DNA of 64,000 nt, taken from the NCBI GenBank assembly GCA_934096585.1, contig CAKOMG010000005.1, positions 62,001-126,000 on the forward strand. The letters run 5' to 3'. The position numbers were made by a program, and so were the translations under genes. The DNA is from an uncultured Bacilli bacterium. Lineage in GTDB: Bacteria; Bacillota_I; Bacilli_A; ML615J-28; CAG-698. The notes beneath the pieces are model-generated. The model was not told the origin of the DNA. It saw only the letters and a program-made list of their open reading frames with translations, and did not search any database. The first letter of the stretch is position 1, and each line of letters opens with the position of its first letter. This document shows, piece by piece, positions 62,855 to 64,000 of the stretch.

Positions 62855-64000
62855 TTATTCATTTAATAAGCAATGTAATTTATACAATATTCTTCTTACA
62901 GTCATAAGTCTAATAAAGTTTCTTGATCCATGATAATGATCTGAATATGAATATATTTTATTATTAATTCTAATAGCATAGCATACTTTACCAACGTTTT
63001 CTCCTGTTGGTCCAGCATAACCACTAACTGCTAAACATACATTTGAACTTGTTAAAGCAAATAAACCATTAGCCATTTCTTTTACAACTTCTTCACTAAC
63101 TACATCATACTTTTCTATTGATTCTTTTTTAACTTTTAAAACTTTGATCTTTGCTTCATTAGAATATGTTACATAACTTTCATTAATAATATCACTAGCT
63201 CCACTAACATTTATGATTGTTGAAGCAAGAAGGCCACCAGTACAACTTTCAGCGCAACTAATATGATATCCATGTTCTTTTAGTTCCCTATAAACAATAG
63301 TTTCAATTTCTTCATCATGTTCAGAAACTATCAATTTACCCATAAACTCTTTAAATTCTTGATCTGTTTTATTAAATTCTTGCTCGTATTTTTTTTCAGC
63401 AGTTAATTGATAGCGAATTTTTCCTGGGGCACAATAAGGGCATATTGACACATGAGGATGACTTTTTATGAAAGGTATTAATTTATTTTCTAATGCTGAT
63501 TCACATTCACCCATAATGATATAACTTTTATATATTTTGCTAGTTCCACGTGATTCTAAAAATGGTATAACTTCTTCTTTTAACAATTTTACCATTTCAA
63601 ATGGTACTCCAACTAAACTTATAATATATTTGTTATTATATTCAATAACAAACCCATCGGCACTTCCAATTTTATTTTGTAGAATTGTGCATCCTTCAGG
63701 ATAATAAACTTGTTTAACATTACAATCTGTTTTCTTTTCTCTAAAATAATTAAACAAATCATTTGAAGCTTGTTCGTTATATACAAGTTTGATATTTAAC
63801 GTATCACTTATTACTTCTTTAGTAAAATCATCATGTGTAGGGCCTAAACCTCCAGTTGTAATTAACACTTCAGCATCACTTTTGATAAAGTCTAAAACTG
63901 CAGTTTTAATTTCTTCTTTATCATCACCAACAATTATTCCTTTAACAACGTCTACACCAATAAGATCTAAATAACTTGCTATTGTTGAATGATTAGTATT
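62855..64000 (-). CDS. cinA: CinA-family protein, N-terminus beyond the window
   Basis: 381 residues are visible and the reading frame stays open to the window edge, so roughly 25 N-terminal residues are missing compared with a usual ~410-aa CinA. Seen: NTNHSTIASYLDLIG and TTGGLGPTHDD of the N-terminal MoaB/COG1058 domain, then a C-terminal PncC-type domain with AESCTGGLLASTI, YVTYSNEAK and AVSGYAGPTG. The C-terminal domain may act as nicotinamide-nucleotide amidase. The GTG at 63868 is internal and is not the start. Confidence 0.92.
   Translation of the reverse strand, partial: NTNHSTIASYLDLIGVDVVKGIIVGDDKEEIKTAVLDFIKSDAEVLITTGGLGPTHDDFTKEVISDTLNIKLVYNEQASNDLFNYFREKKTDCNVKQVYYPEGCTILQNKIGSADGFVIEYNNKYIISLVGVPFEMVKLLKEEVIPFLESRGTSKIYKSYIIMGECESALENKLIPFIKSHPHVSICPYCAPGKIRYQLTAEKKYEQEFNKTDQEFKEFMGKLIVSEHDEEIETIVYRELKEHGYHISCAESCTGGLLASTIINVSGASDIINESYVTYSNEAKIKVLKVKKESIEKYDVVSEEVVKEMANGLFALTSSNVCLAVSGYAGPTGENVGKVCYAIRINNKIYSYSDHYHGSRNFIRLMTVRRILYKLHCLLNE

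Noticed and set aside
62698..62907. 69-aa plus-strand ORF next to cinA
   Set aside because: It overlaps the cinA terminator and 3' end, has no ribosome site and is rich in Phe/Ile/Tyr as expected from random AT-rich sequence.
1..64000. Mycoplasma-type genetic code (TGA = Trp)
   Set aside because: TGA ends several real genes (ytqA, ylmG, ymfF), and tryptophans in conserved motifs are encoded by TGG.
1..64000. CRISPR array, IS element, prophage, tRNA or rRNA genes
   Set aside because: No regularly spaced repeats, transposase or integrase motifs, or tRNA/rRNA-like sequences were found while reading both strands.

Overview
The window comes from a very AT-rich Gram-positive bacterium (Bacillota, most likely an uncultured Bacilli/Erysipelotrichia- or RF39-like gut lineage). 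Reasons: strong AGGAGG ribosome binding sites, a ylmE-sepF-ylmG-ylmH-ileS division cluster, a ymfF/ymfH pair, a SAM-I (S-box) leader before metK, an infC-rpmI-rplT operon with an L20-type leader, a nucleoside kinase of the ThrRS-like/uridine kinase fusion type, and sporulation-type genes (PdaA-like deacetylase, CotJ proteins). TGA is used as a stop (for example in ytqA and ylmG), so this is the standard bacterial code and not the Mycoplasma code. I saw no tRNA, rRNA, IS element, prophage or CRISPR array.

Layout. 1-9.4 kb: an RlmCD-like rRNA methyltransferase; three tandem paralogues of an exported phosphodiester glycosidase (NAGPA) family, the middle one broken by a frameshift; a PdaA-like deacetylase; a YihY/BrkB membrane protein. 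9.4-12 kb: ymfH/ymfF. 12-19 kb: one tightly packed operon running yggS-sepF-yggT-ylmH-ileS-hypothetical-deoC-deoD, with no divIVA. 19-26.6 kb: argS, a probable structured non-coding RNA with a consensus promoter, a Zn/Cd-type P-ATPase with its ArsR repressor, an AGCS amino-acid symporter and BioY. 26.7-34.8 kb: a small HEPN-motif protein, an ECF sigma/membrane anti-sigma pair, a GLUG/Ig-like lipoprotein and an exported lipase-like protein next to a MacB-type ABC transporter.

34.8-45.4 kb: mostly housekeeping (ytqA, metK with riboswitch, DEAD-box helicase, gltX, coaD, a calcium-type P-ATPase) plus an ABC exporter with a degenerate signature motif. 45.5-49.3 kb: a class I amidotransferase-like hydrolase, an exported purple-acid-phosphatase-like enzyme, and cotJB-cotJC in which cotJB appears to carry a fused CotJA segment. 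49.3-52.4 kb: nucleoside kinase and infC-rpmI-rplT; infC appears to start at AUA. 52.5-55.6 kb: an unrecognised cassette of two exported proteins plus an ABC ATPase, an ABC permease and a tiny membrane protein. 55.7-64 kb: aminopeptidase P, a CDF metal exporter, acpP, a lipid kinase, a hypothetical protein, tex, and cinA, which runs off the right edge.

Nearly all genes lie on the minus strand; only ytqA, coaD, the GATase-like gene and the cotJ pair are on plus. Most transcription units end in a clear hairpin plus T-run. I did not find one unmistakable new system. The best leads are the structured RNA at 21.6-21.8 kb, the ABC/secreted-protein cassette at 52.5-55.6 kb, the tandem NAGPA family, and the CotJA-CotJB fusion. 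All family assignments are from motif reading only; no database search was run.
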